Shown here: piece by piece, positions 1-6,938 of the stretch
Position numbering within the stretch: position 1 is the stretch's first letter
How the letters are laid out: every line of letters starts with the position of its first letter
NCBI GenBank assembly: GCA_027859005.1
Contig: JAQIBQ010000193.1
Location: 1-35,468 of the forward strand
Reading direction: 5' to 3'
Source of the DNA: Prolixibacteraceae bacterium
GTDB taxonomy: Bacteria > Bacteroidota > Bacteroidia > Bacteroidales > Prolixibacteraceae
Length of the DNA: 35,468 bases
The notes under the pieces: model-generated
The model's input: the letters and a program-made list of their open reading frames with translations, nothing else
What the model was told of the DNA's origin: nothing
The model's database searches: none
Program-made: the position numbers and the translations under genes

Positions 1-1
1 C

Positions 2-316
2 CTTAATTTTCCTGACATGGCTTTGGGTACTACTGCCGAAATCCCAACCATTGAAAATAAAGTAAAAGTTAAAATTGATGCAGGAACGCAGCCCGAAAAA
101 ATACTGAGACTTAGGGGTAAAGGATTGCCAGATGTAAATGGATATGGCAAAGGTGATTTATTGGTACGTATACACGCATGGGTTCCAACCAAACTTAATG
201 CCGAAGAAAAAGCACTACTCGAAAAATTAAGTCAACAACCCAGTTTTCAAGGATCTCCTAACGAAGGAGACAACAAAAAAGATTTCTTTAAGAAAATGAG
301 AGGTATGTTCGAATAA
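2..316 (+). CDS. dnaJ: Chaperone DnaJ (Hsp40), C-terminal fragment
   Basis: This is the 3' end of dnaJ, cut by the window edge: the frame is already open at base 2 and reads LNFPDMALGTTAEIPTI, a typical start of DnaJ C-terminal domain II. About 104 residues remain of a protein that is usually near 380, so the J domain, Gly/Phe region and zinc fingers lie outside. The segment KILRLRGKGLPDVNGYGKGD followed by LLVRIHAWVPTKL is the conserved client-binding and dimerisation part. DnaJ delivers unfolded clients to DnaK and stimulates its ATPase in the cytoplasm. The first ATG here (17) is internal and not the start. A strong terminator follows, so this gene ends its transcription unit; grpE and the rest are expected upstream, outside the window. 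Confidence 0.95.
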   Translation, partial: LNFPDMALGTTAEIPTIENKVKVKIDAGTQPEKILRLRGKGLPDVNGYGKGDLLVRIHAWVPTKLNAEEKALLEKLSQQPSFQGSPNEGDNKKDFFKKMRGMFE

Positions 317-352
317 TTTGAACTACTAATCTTTTTTAAACAACGCATAAAT

Positions 353-391
353 ATCCACAATTTCATAACGAATGAGATTGTGGATTTTTTT
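353..391 (+). terminator. Intrinsic terminator after dnaJ
   Basis: Arms 353-364 and 374-385 pair over 12 positions (one T-G wobble) around a 9-base loop and are followed by a run of seven T (385-391). It lies 37 bases after the dnaJ stop codon. Confidence 0.85.
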
Positions 392-486
392 ATAACTATA
401 CTTTCATATAGCACTCATCTAGGGTAACCATGCAATAATAGTTGGAATTAAAGGTTAAAAAGAAATAAATCTATAAACCTAAAAAA

Positions 487-564
487 ATGATTCCTTTTCT
501 AATTGCAATGGCTATTTTCTTGATCGCAGTGGTTGTGGTAGTTTTGAGAGATAATAAGGTATAA
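487..564 (+). CDS. Candidate 25-residue single-pass membrane peptide
   Basis: A short frame beginning ATG at 487 encodes 25 residues, MIPFLIAMAIFLIAVVVVL and then RDNKV. It is one unbroken hydrophobic helix with a short charged tail, which is what a small inner-membrane peptide looks like (N-out or N-in cannot be told). It sits alone in the roughly 420-base gap between the dnaJ terminator and the convergent trkH gene. I see no clear promoter and do not recognise a family; KdpF-like or respiratory-complex mini-subunits have similar looks but no specific motif ties it to them. The frame could be chance in AT-rich DNA, but a pure membrane helix with a basic end is less likely by chance. The rest of the gap (565-739) shows nothing I can name. 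Confidence 0.35.
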   Translation: MIPFLIAMAIFLIAVVVVVLRDNKV

Positions 565-739
565 ATATAAGCTCTTCTTTTAGAAAAAATCAAGAAGCGT
601 TCAGATCTATTTATACCATTCCTCTTCCTCATCTAATTAACTAAACAATAAAGATAAATAAAAACTTTTTTTTCAATTCATTACTCTATACTTTGCGAAA
701 AGGAATAATGTTCTCAAAATAACGCTACCAAAACAAGCA

Positions 740-2191
740 TTATTTTTTATAAAATGAAGGCACAATAAACACCAATACTGATAATATTTCAAGCCTTCCT
801 AGTATCATATTAAACGAAAGGTAATACTTGCCGAACTCAGATAATGAAGCAAAATTTTCGACAGGACCAACCAAGTTAAAACCTGGACCAATACCCCCCA
901 ATGTTGTTATAACACTACTAACGGCACTAACATGATCTAAACCTGTTAAAACCATAATTAAACTACCAACAGCAATTGTAGTATAGTAAAAAAAGATAAA
1001 GCCAATAATTCTTTTTGTAACATCAAGCGAAATAGACTGTTCATTGAAACGAGCAATTTGAATTGAATTTGGATTAATTATTTGCTTCAAATATTGACGC
1101 ATGTTTTTAAAAACAATTACATACCGCGCCACTTTAATTCCACCTCCAGTAGAACCAATACATGCTCCTGTTAACATTAATAATAGAATAATAAACTTTG
1201 CAAATGGTGTCCAATACAAATAATCGGCAGATACAAATCCTGTTGCTGTAATAATAGATGAAACCTGAAATAATGCTTGTCTGAAAGCAGGCTCCCATGT
1301 TATGCCAGTTTTTTGCACAATGAAGTATGCAATTACCAATGAACTAATTAAAATGAGGAATGCATACACTTTCAGCTCTTCGTCCTTAAAAAAACGTTTA
1401 AACCGGCCATGAACAAACATATAATGCAAAGTGAAATTCATTCCTGATAATATCATGAACAAGATAACAACATACTGAATTGAAGCAGAACTGTTTATTA
1501 AACTTGAATTATACGTTGAAAAGCCTCCGGTTGCAACAGTTGCAAAGGCATGGCAAACAGCATCAAATAAATTCATTCCACAAACAGACAATGCCACAAC
1601 CTCTAAAGTAGTTAGTACTACATAAATAAACCACATTCGTTTTGCTACGTCAATTGTACGAGCTTTTATCTTTTCAGTAGTAAAGAAAGCTCCTTCAGCA
1701 ATCATCATTTGTTGTCCGCCAATATTGAAATAAGGAATTAATGCAATTACTAAAACAATAACACCCATACCTCCTAGCCAATGTGTTTCAGCTCTCCAAA
1801 AAAGTAAGGATTTAGGCATCGCTTCTATATCGTTTAAAATTGATGAGCCAGTAGTAGTAAAACCTGAAACTGACTCAAATAATGCATCAGCAAAATTGGG
1901 GATGGTATTGGTAATTATATAGGGAATTGCTCCAAACAATGAAATAAATATCCAAGTTAAAACTACAGCCAAGAAATTATCCTTAATTGAGATATTAACT
2001 ACATCCCTCTTTGTAAAAACGAAAACAGTTCCACCAATGATTGAAATAAAAACAAATGCAAAAATAAGTTGAACAACTTCATGCTCCTTATATATTAATG
2101 CTACGGGGATACACGTTAATACAAATAGTGCTTCAATTAAAACACCAATTGAGATCACATGAAAAACATGACCCAAATGAATTCTATTCAT
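740..2191 (-). CDS. trkH: TrkH-family potassium uptake channel subunit
   Basis: Integral membrane K+ translocating subunit of the Trk/Ktr system; it works with a cytoplasmic nucleotide-binding ring (TrkA). At 483 residues it is the usual TrkH length. Four M-P-M repeats are visible through their selectivity-filter loops: SGFTTTGSS (about residue 110), ATVATGGFSTY (about 217), ITATGFVSADY (about 315) and TTLGGIGPGFN (about 430). The central Gly in each filter is kept. No trkA is adjacent, although trkA-trkH pairs are common in this phylum, so the partner must be encoded elsewhere. A small exported protein gene lies 37 bases upstream on the same strand and may share its transcript. The start at 2191 fits the family's N-terminal helix and has no better alternative. 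Confidence 0.93.
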   Translation of the reverse strand: MNRIHLGHVFHVISIGVLIEALFVLTCIPVALIYKEHEVVQLIFAFVFISIIGGTVFVFTKRDVVNISIKDNFLAVVLTWIFISLFGAIPYIITNTIPNFADALFESVSGFTTTGSSILNDIEAMPKSLLFWRAETHWLGGMGVIVLVIALIPYFNIGGQQMMIAEGAFFTTEKIKARTIDVAKRMWFIYVVLTTLEVVALSVCGMNLFDAVCHAFATVATGGFSTYNSSLINSSASIQYVVILFMILSGMNFTLHYMFVHGRFKRFFKDEELKVYAFLILISSLVIAYFIVQKTGITWEPAFRQALFQVSSIITATGFVSADYLYWTPFAKFIILLLMLTGACIGSTGGGIKVARYVIVFKNMRQYLKQIINPNSIQIARFNEQSISLDVTKRIIGFIFFYYTTIAVGSLIMVLTGLDHVSAVSSVITTLGGIGPGFNLVGPVENFASLSEFGKYYLSFNMILGRLEILSVLVFIVPSFYKK

Positions 2192-2228
2192 TTATTTAAA
2201 ATTAAAATAAGACCTTGAAAAACAAAAA

Positions 2229-2540
2229 CTAGAAGGTCAGATAAGGAGGAGATAAATCGGTGGAATATAGAGTTATAAACCGTTTCCGTTTAAGTGTATT
2301 TAATTCTGAAAATATAGCATTTGAGGAAACAAATTTGTAGGAGAAATTTTCACATAAATTTATTGCTTTGAATTCAATATCTTCAATATCCTCAGCAACA
2401 AAATCATATTGATCAAAATCAAAGTTTAAATTACATATGATACTATCTTCAATAGTATTATTTACAAAATCGTTCTCCTTAACAGTAGTATACTGTAGGA
2501 GCATTAAAATGTAAAATATAAATAATACTAATATTCGCAT
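2229..2540 (-). CDS. Small exported or membrane-anchored protein, unknown
   Basis: 103 residues; the first 17 or so (MRILVLFIFYILMLLQYTT) form a hydrophobic signal or anchor, and the remainder is acidic and Asn/Asp-rich with three Cys spread over it, then a basic LKRKRF stretch near the end. I do not recognise a family. Support for it being real: a TACATTTG box (2559-2566, minus) lies 18 bases before the ATG, and the gene runs into trkH with only 37 bases between, so it may be the first gene of a trkH operon. It could encode an accessory factor, but nothing in the sequence shows this. Confidence 0.5.
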   Translation of the reverse strand: MRILVLFIFYILMLLQYTTVKENDFVNNTIEDSIICNLNFDFDQYDFVAEDIEDIEFKAINLCENFSYKFVSSNAIFSELNTLKRKRFITLYSTDLSPPYLTF

Positions 2541-2558
2541 CTTGTTGTAATAATGCTA

Positions 2559-2566
2559 CAAATGTA
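2559..2566 (-). promoter_or_regulatory. Bacteroidota-type -7 box (TACATTTG)
   Basis: Minus-strand TACATTTG is an exact match to the Bacteroidota -7 consensus TAnnTTTG, 18 bases before the start of the 103-residue protein. No TTTG -33 box is seen at the expected spacing, so the call rests on the -7 element and position only. Confidence 0.4.
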
Positions 2567-2620
2567 AAAGTTATTTAAATTAATTTTTTAAAATAGGAAG
2601 TATTCTATTGTTTGTTAATT

Positions 2621-2654
2621 AAAAATAAAACCACACCCTAAACAAGTGTGGTTT
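2621..2654 (-). terminator. Intrinsic terminator after the downstream Spy-like gene
   Basis: Arms AAACCACAC (2628-2636) and GTGTGGTTT (2646-2654) pair perfectly over 9 bp; on the minus strand the hairpin is followed by a T-rich tail (complement of 2621-2627). It ends the unit containing the gene at 2784-3185, about 130 bases after its stop. Confidence 0.75.
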
Positions 2655-2783
2655 ACATTCTCCCTTCCAACACATAAATTCAGAAATTTACGCCAGCTTA
2701 ATTCCATCAATTGCCCCAACTAATAATTCTCAAATGTTGATGCTTTCATCATTCATTGTCTGTATAGGATTATATTTATTGAG

Positions 2784-3185
2784 CTACCTAATCGGACGTT
2801 GTTCTTGTGAACCAGATCCATTCTTCTTTTGGTAGGCGTCGAATTTAATTTGTTGGTCTCTTGTCAACAAAGCTTTTACATTTTTCTCAAATTCACTTTT
2901 GAGTGCATCCATTTCTTCACGATTTGGTCTGGCATTTCCACTTGTTTTTTGTTTTATTGTTTTGAAATGCGCTGTATAAAGTTTAAGAACAGAAGTCTCT
3001 TGTTCCTCTGTTAAAGCTATTTCATTGGCCAATTGAGTGACCATTTTTTGAATTTGTTTTGTATTTGGTACTGGAGGAGGTCCTTGTTCTCCACCGCTTT
3101 GACCACCACCACCAGGAGGTTGAGTAAAACCGATACTTACTACAAAAAGAAATACTGTTGTTAAAAATAACTTTGTTGTTTTCAT
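2784..3185 (-). CDS. Spy/CpxP-like periplasmic protein (copy B)
   Basis: 133 residues. The first 21 form a signal peptide ending VSIGFTQ; then comes a Gly/Gln/Pro-rich linker (about 22-40), then a helical region with two LTxxQ-like motifs, ALTEEQ (about 58) and LTRDQQIKFDAYQKK (about 107). LTxxQ pairs are the signature of Spy/CpxP-type periplasmic chaperones or stress sensors, which bind unfolded proteins or metals as helical dimers. It is a paralogue of the 136-residue protein at 3642-4052: PNTKQIQKMV..LTEEQ..LYTAHF here corresponds to PNAAQIEKMV..LSEEQ..LYKAHF there. A broken lipoprotein gene lies between the two and is in frame with this ATG. The family assignment is from motif pattern; client or metal specificity is unknown. 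Confidence 0.7.
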   Translation of the reverse strand: MKTTKLFLTTVFLFVVSIGFTQPPGGGGQSGGEQGPPPVPNTKQIQKMVTQLANEIALTEEQETSVLKLYTAHFKTIKQKTSGNARPNREEMDALKSEFEKNVKALLTRDQQIKFDAYQKKNGSGSQEQRPIR

Positions 3186-3461
3186 AATTATCTTATTTAT
3201 TGTTTGTTGGTTATTATTTACATACGAAGGTTCATTTCCCGAATAGTTAGCATCTTGTCAAAAAAATGATTCACCAACCAATGGTTCATCAATTATTGTT
3301 GAAGCGGTATAAAATGTCTTAGTGTCTGTGTCGACGATAGGATACGTAATTTGATTCGAATTTATCTGATCATCATCAAGCCTGTCATTATCGTACATTT
3401 CATTTGTACAAGAAACATTAAATAAAGAAAACAGTGTTATTGTTAAAATTGATATTTTCAT
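3186..3461 (-). pseudogene. Truncated DUF1566-type lipoprotein gene remnant
   Basis: An intact frame of 67 codons starts at 3461: lipoprotein-like signal MKISILTITLFSLFNVSC, a short Asn/Asp linker, then TYPIVDTDTKTFY and ending GESFF at a TGA (3258-3260). Reading on past the TGA in the same frame gives QDANYSGNEPSY. Together YPIVDT...GESFF(stop)QDANYSGNEPSY is the N-terminal signature I know from DUF1566 (Lcl C-terminal domain) proteins, which normally read ...GExFYGQDAQY..NQPSYTDNGDGT. The TGA therefore sits exactly where Gly (GGA) is expected, a one-base change. After PSYVNNN (about 3212) the similarity stops and the leader of the next gene begins, so the roughly 100 or more residue remainder of the domain is gone. 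Two lesions, a nonsense change and a 3' deletion, make this a dead gene. It may still yield a 67-residue lipopeptide. Confidence 0.7.
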
Positions 3462-3589
3462 ACTAAAGATTGCAATTAGTTTATACTTTATGAATCTGTT
3501 TTAAATACAAGTAATCCGTTTCAATACCCTATCATCCTAATAACCTGAATACGAAAATTTTAATCGAATTCAATTTAATAGTATAGAAA

Positions 3590-3619
3590 TAAAGAAAGCA
3601 CACTCAAAAAATGAGTGTG
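3590..3619 (-). terminator. Hairpin after the upstream Spy-like gene
   Basis: CACACTCA (3599-3606) and TGAGTGTG (3612-3619) pair perfectly over 8 bp around a 5-base loop; on the minus strand a T/C-rich stretch follows (CTTTCTTTATTTC). It lies 23 bases after the stop of the 3642-4052 gene. The T tail is interrupted, so termination may be partial. Confidence 0.6.
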
Positions 3620-3641
3620 GTTAACTTTCCCCAATTAATCA

Positions 3642-4052
3642 TTAACCCCGTCTGTGAGGTCCATCATTCTCCCTCTTCTCTCTATTTTCTTGATGTTTTC
3701 TATTGAACTCTTCAAATTCTTTAGCTTGTTCAGCATCCAATTCTGCTTCTACTGAAGAAAAGAATTCATCTCTAAAACTATCGTGCGCCTTCTTTATTTC
3801 TTCTCGTTTTGCTTCTTCCTCATCTCTTATAACTTTCAATTCGTTAAAATGAGCTTTATACAAAGCACTTATTTTGGTCTTCTGCTCTTCGCTCAAAGAA
3901 AGATCAATTGCCATGTGTTCAACCATTTTCTCAATCTGTGCTGCATTTGGTAACTCTCGAGGATGTTCATCTCTTTGAGGTTGAGCACTTGATATAAATG
4001 TTGTTGCAATTACTATTGCCAAGGTGAATACTATTCTTTTTAAAGTTTTCAT
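3642..4052 (-). CDS. Spy/CpxP-like periplasmic protein (copy A)
   Basis: 136 residues: signal peptide (1 to about 23, ending SSAQ), a short polar linker, then a highly charged helical domain with SLSEEQ (about 53) and LDAEQAKEFEEFNRKHQ (about 108), the LTxxQ-like pair of the Spy/CpxP group. The tail is rich in Glu, Arg and His (GPHRRG), which could bind metal, but this is inference. It shares its core with copy B (2784-3185), so the two look like an old tandem duplication; the remnant lipoprotein gene sits between them. Expected role: periplasmic chaperone or envelope-stress sensor. No ECF sigma, anti-sigma or two-component gene is adjacent to say how it is controlled. Confidence 0.7.
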   Translation of the reverse strand: MKTLKRIVFTLAIVIATTFISSAQPQRDEHPRELPNAAQIEKMVEHMAIDLSLSEEQKTKISALYKAHFNELKVIRDEEEAKREEIKKAHDSFRDEFFSSVEAELDAEQAKEFEEFNRKHQENREKRENDGPHRRG

Positions 4053-4248
4053 GTGTTTTTATTTTTAAAAGATTTTTGATTTTAAACTTTAGATCAAAGG
4101 AATAGTATTAGAGATTAAAAAATAAAAGCAATCAACAAACCAATGGTTTTTATCTACGAAAAAGGAAATTCTCGTTGTTTATCCAATTCCCTTTCGAATA
4201 AAGAAATATCTAGAACGAAAGGATTCGATGTGCTTATTTAAAAACAGT

Positions 4249-4599
4249 TTAGGATTCGAAAACAAATTCAATTGCTTTTTCAATCTGGATTTTGTCGAAT
4301 ACTTTTTTCAAGCGAAGGATACCCAGTGCATGTTTGGAACCAGTTCCCTCCTGCTTGCCTGATAGGTCTCCCAGATAAAAGGTATATTCTTTAAGTGCCC
4401 ATAGAAGCTCTTTGCTAAGCTCTTCAAGACCAAAGAAGGTCATGTTCAACATTGAAAAGAAAATGCCCTGACAATCACTATGTTTTATAACACCTCCATT
4501 GCAATCGTTTGCGAATTCGTTTGCATTCATTCTAACCAACATCCGTCCCAAAAACTTGAAGTATTTCAAGTTAAAATATATAACATTGCTCTTAATCAC
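4249..4599 (-). CDS. Small cytoplasmic protein of unknown function
   Basis: Up to 116 residues with no signal peptide. The middle is hydrophobic and helical (GIFFSMLNMTFFGLEELSKE, then LLWALKEYTFYLGDLSG), followed by a polar GTGSKHALGIL loop and an acidic C-terminal helix. I do not recognise the family. The longest frame begins with GTG (4599) just after an in-frame TAG; ATG codons at 4542 and 4530 give 97 or 93 residues and are real alternatives (the latter begins MNANEFANDC). Codon use and amino-acid mix look like a genuine protein rather than a shadow, and no gene overlaps it. The gene stands alone between the Spy-like genes and the divergent T9SS protein gene; its neighbours say nothing about function. 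Confidence 0.5.
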   Translation of the reverse strand: MIKSNVIYFNLKYFKFLGRMLVRMNANEFANDCNGGVIKHSDCQGIFFSMLNMTFFGLEELSKELLWALKEYTFYLGDLSGKQEGTGSKHALGILRLKKVFDKIQIEKAIEFVFES

Positions 4600-4719
4600 A
4601 TAATAAACAACCTATTCAATTAATGGCTACTGCACTAATTTACTGTGTAATGGAATAAGTATGCCTAAATTTAAAGGTTGGTAAAAGTGAATATTGTAAT
4701 TGCTAACTAAAAATCCACA

Positions 4720-6606
4720 ATGATGAAATTTTTTACACAAAAATTACTTTTTCTGTTTCTTGGAATACTTTTCGCTATTAGTTCATCTGCTCAACTAAAC
4801 ATTGAAAGTATTGCCACCGATCCTGCTTATCCAACAATGGATGCCCCTATTACTATTTACATTAATGTAAACCATTGGGGAGAATTAAATGCCTCTAATT
4901 TTACAGCTTATACCGGACTGGTAACAAGTGAATCAGACAATTCACATGGCTGGACATATTTAAAAAACAGTGATTGGAACGATTTTTCGTTGGAGTTAGA
5001 TCAAGTTCAAGATTCAATTTACGCCTTGGTTATTGACGATCCAAAAGCCTTTTATGGTATACCTGATGGTGTGGCCACTTATCGAATTACATTTATTGTA
5101 CGTGGCCTGGTTGATGGTGCGAATGCGGGTCAAACCGAAGATTTATTTCTAGAAGTTTACGGCTCGGAACCAACGAGCTTATTTAGCTTTCTACCTGAAA
5201 CACCTACCGATAAGGACTTAATTTGCACTACATGGAACATCAATGTAGAAAATGATGAAAACAGCTTAACAGGAAACACCGATTCTATTTGGGTACATAC
5301 CTGGCTAAACAATGTGTCAGGTCCGGCAACGGGCTCAGGCGCATGGCCCGATAATAGCGAAAAGTACCTTTGCGAAAGAGTAAATGATTCTCTTCTTCGT
5401 TGGTTTATTGCTCCAAATGTTCGTGAATTCTACGAATTTGAACCATGGACTTATTCCGAATCAATTGGAGTTCTAATTCGCAATAAAGAGGGTAATGCAC
5501 AAACCAACGATTTTCAAATTCCTCTCATTTCAGAAAGAGAGCTTGACTTTTCGCTTGTAAATCCAGTACTTATTTACCCTGTATATCCCACAGTAGAAGA
5601 CGAAATCGTAATTTATATAAATACAAATCATTGGAATTTTGACACTGAAAACGGATTCATCTCTGCATATACTGGTTTAATTACCGGAGAATCCACTGAT
5701 ATCGATGATAGCTGGCAACATCTAGTTAATTCCGACTGGAATGATGTAAGTCTTAAATTGGAACAAATCAATGATTCAATTTCAGCTTTTATGATTAACA
5801 ACATCGAAGAATTGTATGAAGTTGATAATAAAACAGAACCAGTATTTCGCATTACATTTATAGCACGTGAGGTATCAAATACTGATAGTTCCGTTGTTAA
5901 TCAAACCGAGAACCTATACTTTGAAATTTATAATTCAACACCATCACAACTGGTACAATTGCAACCGGTTTCTCCCAGCGAAGACGACGCCATTGCATTC
6001 ACATTCAATATTAGTAGTCAAGTTGAGTTGACCGATTTTGTGGCTGAGAATGGAAAAGATTCAATTTTTATTTACACTTGGCTAAATACTGACGATGGAG
6101 AAGGAAATGAAATTTCAGCTTGGGGAGATGTATCTAGCAACAAAACGCTTAAAACAATTGCAGTAAACGACTCTGTTTATCGTTTTTATGTACCCAAAAG
6201 TGTTCGATCTTTTTATGGAATTGATGATTCATGTTTGCATGTGTTATCGACCAACCTTATTCTACGAAATGTAGCAGGAGATATTCAATCAGAAAATATT
6301 ATAGTAGAAGTAACTCAAAACGATGTTGACTGTACTGGAGTTGGAGTTGATGATTTGCAAAGTCTTTTTCCTATTAAAGTATTCCCCAACCCTGTTTCTG
6401 ATTTCTTAACAATCTCATGTACAAGCGACAATATGCAAAATACTCAGATAGAATTGTATTCAATAACAGGTGTAAAGGTTTATTCCAGCATTAGCGATTT
6501 ATCAAATAATAGCTGTATTGATGTATCTCGTTTTGATAAAGGTATTTATTTACTAAAAATTCAGTCGAATTTAGGACGAGTAAATTCAACAATAATTATT
6601 CAATAA
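4720..6606 (+). CDS. T9SS-secreted protein with duplicated beta-sandwich-like modules
   Basis: 628 residues. A signal peptide (1 to about 24, ending SSAQ) leads into two copies of a two-module unit. Module A appears at about 25-155 and 275-415, with shared landmarks YINVNHW / YINTNHW, AYTGLVTSES / AYTGLITGES, NSDWNDFSLELDQ / NSDWNDVSLKLEQ and YRITFIVR / FRITFIAR. Module B appears at about 158-268 and 418-535, with VHTWLNNV / IYTWLNTD and REFYEF / RSFYGI. The last 75 or so residues (IKVFPNPVSDFLTI...YSITGVKVYS...KGIYLLKI) are a type A T9SS sorting domain, so the protein is exported to the surface or medium by the type IX system. The TYTG..W / FYGI..R pattern resembles starch-binding-like modules seen next to secreted amylases of Bacteroidota; carbohydrate binding is an inference. 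No catalytic domain is visible. It is monocistronic with its own terminator. Confidence 0.8.
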   Translation: MMKFFTQKLLFLFLGILFAISSSAQLNIESIATDPAYPTMDAPITIYINVNHWGELNASNFTAYTGLVTSESDNSHGWTYLKNSDWNDFSLELDQVQDSIYALVIDDPKAFYGIPDGVATYRITFIVRGLVDGANAGQTEDLFLEVYGSEPTSLFSFLPETPTDKDLICTTWNINVENDENSLTGNTDSIWVHTWLNNVSGPATGSGAWPDNSEKYLCERVNDSLLRWFIAPNVREFYEFEPWTYSESIGVLIRNKEGNAQTNDFQIPLISERELDFSLVNPVLIYPVYPTVEDEIVIYINTNHWNFDTENGFISAYTGLITGESTDIDDSWQHLVNSDWNDVSLKLEQINDSISAFMINNIEELYEVDNKTEPVFRITFIAREVSNTDSSVVNQTENLYFEIYNSTPSQLVQLQPVSPSEDDAIAFTFNISSQVELTDFVAENGKDSIFIYTWLNTDDGEGNEISAWGDVSSNKTLKTIAVNDSVYRFYVPKSVRSFYGIDDSCLHVLSTNLILRNVAGDIQSENIIVEVTQNDVDCTGVGVDDLQSLFPIKVFPNPVSDFLTISCTSDNMQNTQIELYSITGVKVYSSISDLSNNSCIDVSRFDKGIYLLKIQSNLGRVNSTIIIQ

Positions 6607-6638
6607 TTAAAAATTCATATTTATTGATATACAAATTG

Positions 6639-6666
6639 AAGGTCGGAATTATTTCCGACCTTTTTT
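6639..6666 (+). terminator. Intrinsic terminator after the T9SS protein gene
   Basis: AAGGTCGGAA (6639-6648) pairs perfectly with TTCCGACCTT (6653-6662) over 10 bp with a 4-base loop, followed by a T run to 6666. Confidence 0.9.
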
Positions 6667-6874
6667 ATTTCATTAAAACAGTTTCAATTTAGATAAAAAC
6701 CAAGGCCATCAATGAAAATACGACAATCTCAGTAAAAGCGAATACAATAAGTGTTTCGAGTAAAATCAACAATAGGAAATACCTATCTGCTATTCAATTT
6801 TAGTTATGCCAATGCTTGTGCTAATTACATTTAACCCGAAATATGCTCTTCCAACAATTAAAACTATCTGATAC
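6667..6874. other. Intergenic spacer between convergent units
   Basis: This lies between two facing terminators at the ends of convergent transcription units. I checked both strands for short frames, repeats and promoter boxes and see nothing I can support. Confidence 0.6.
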
Positions 6875-6918
6875 AAAAAAGGGTTAAAAACGAAGTTGAA
6901 ACCACTTTTTTAACCCTT
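6875..6918 (-). terminator. Intrinsic terminator of the uronate operon
   Basis: AAGGGTTAAAAA (6879-6890) pairs with TTTTTAACCCTT (6907-6918) over 12 bp; on the minus strand it is followed by T residues (complement of 6875-6880). It lies about 20 bases after the stop of the DUF4861 gene. Confidence 0.85.
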
Positions 6919-6938
6919 CAAATTATTTTTGATTCAAT

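Noticed and set aside
705-744. AATAATG/CATTATT inverted repeat at the trkH 3' end
   Set aside because: The short AT-only arms with a long loop overlap the stop codon and do not look like a terminator.
3186-3461. UGA recoding (selenocysteine or read-through) in the DUF1566 remnant
   Set aside because: The position should be Gly, there is no visible downstream recoding hairpin, and the domain is lost soon after, so nonsense mutation in a decaying gene is simpler.
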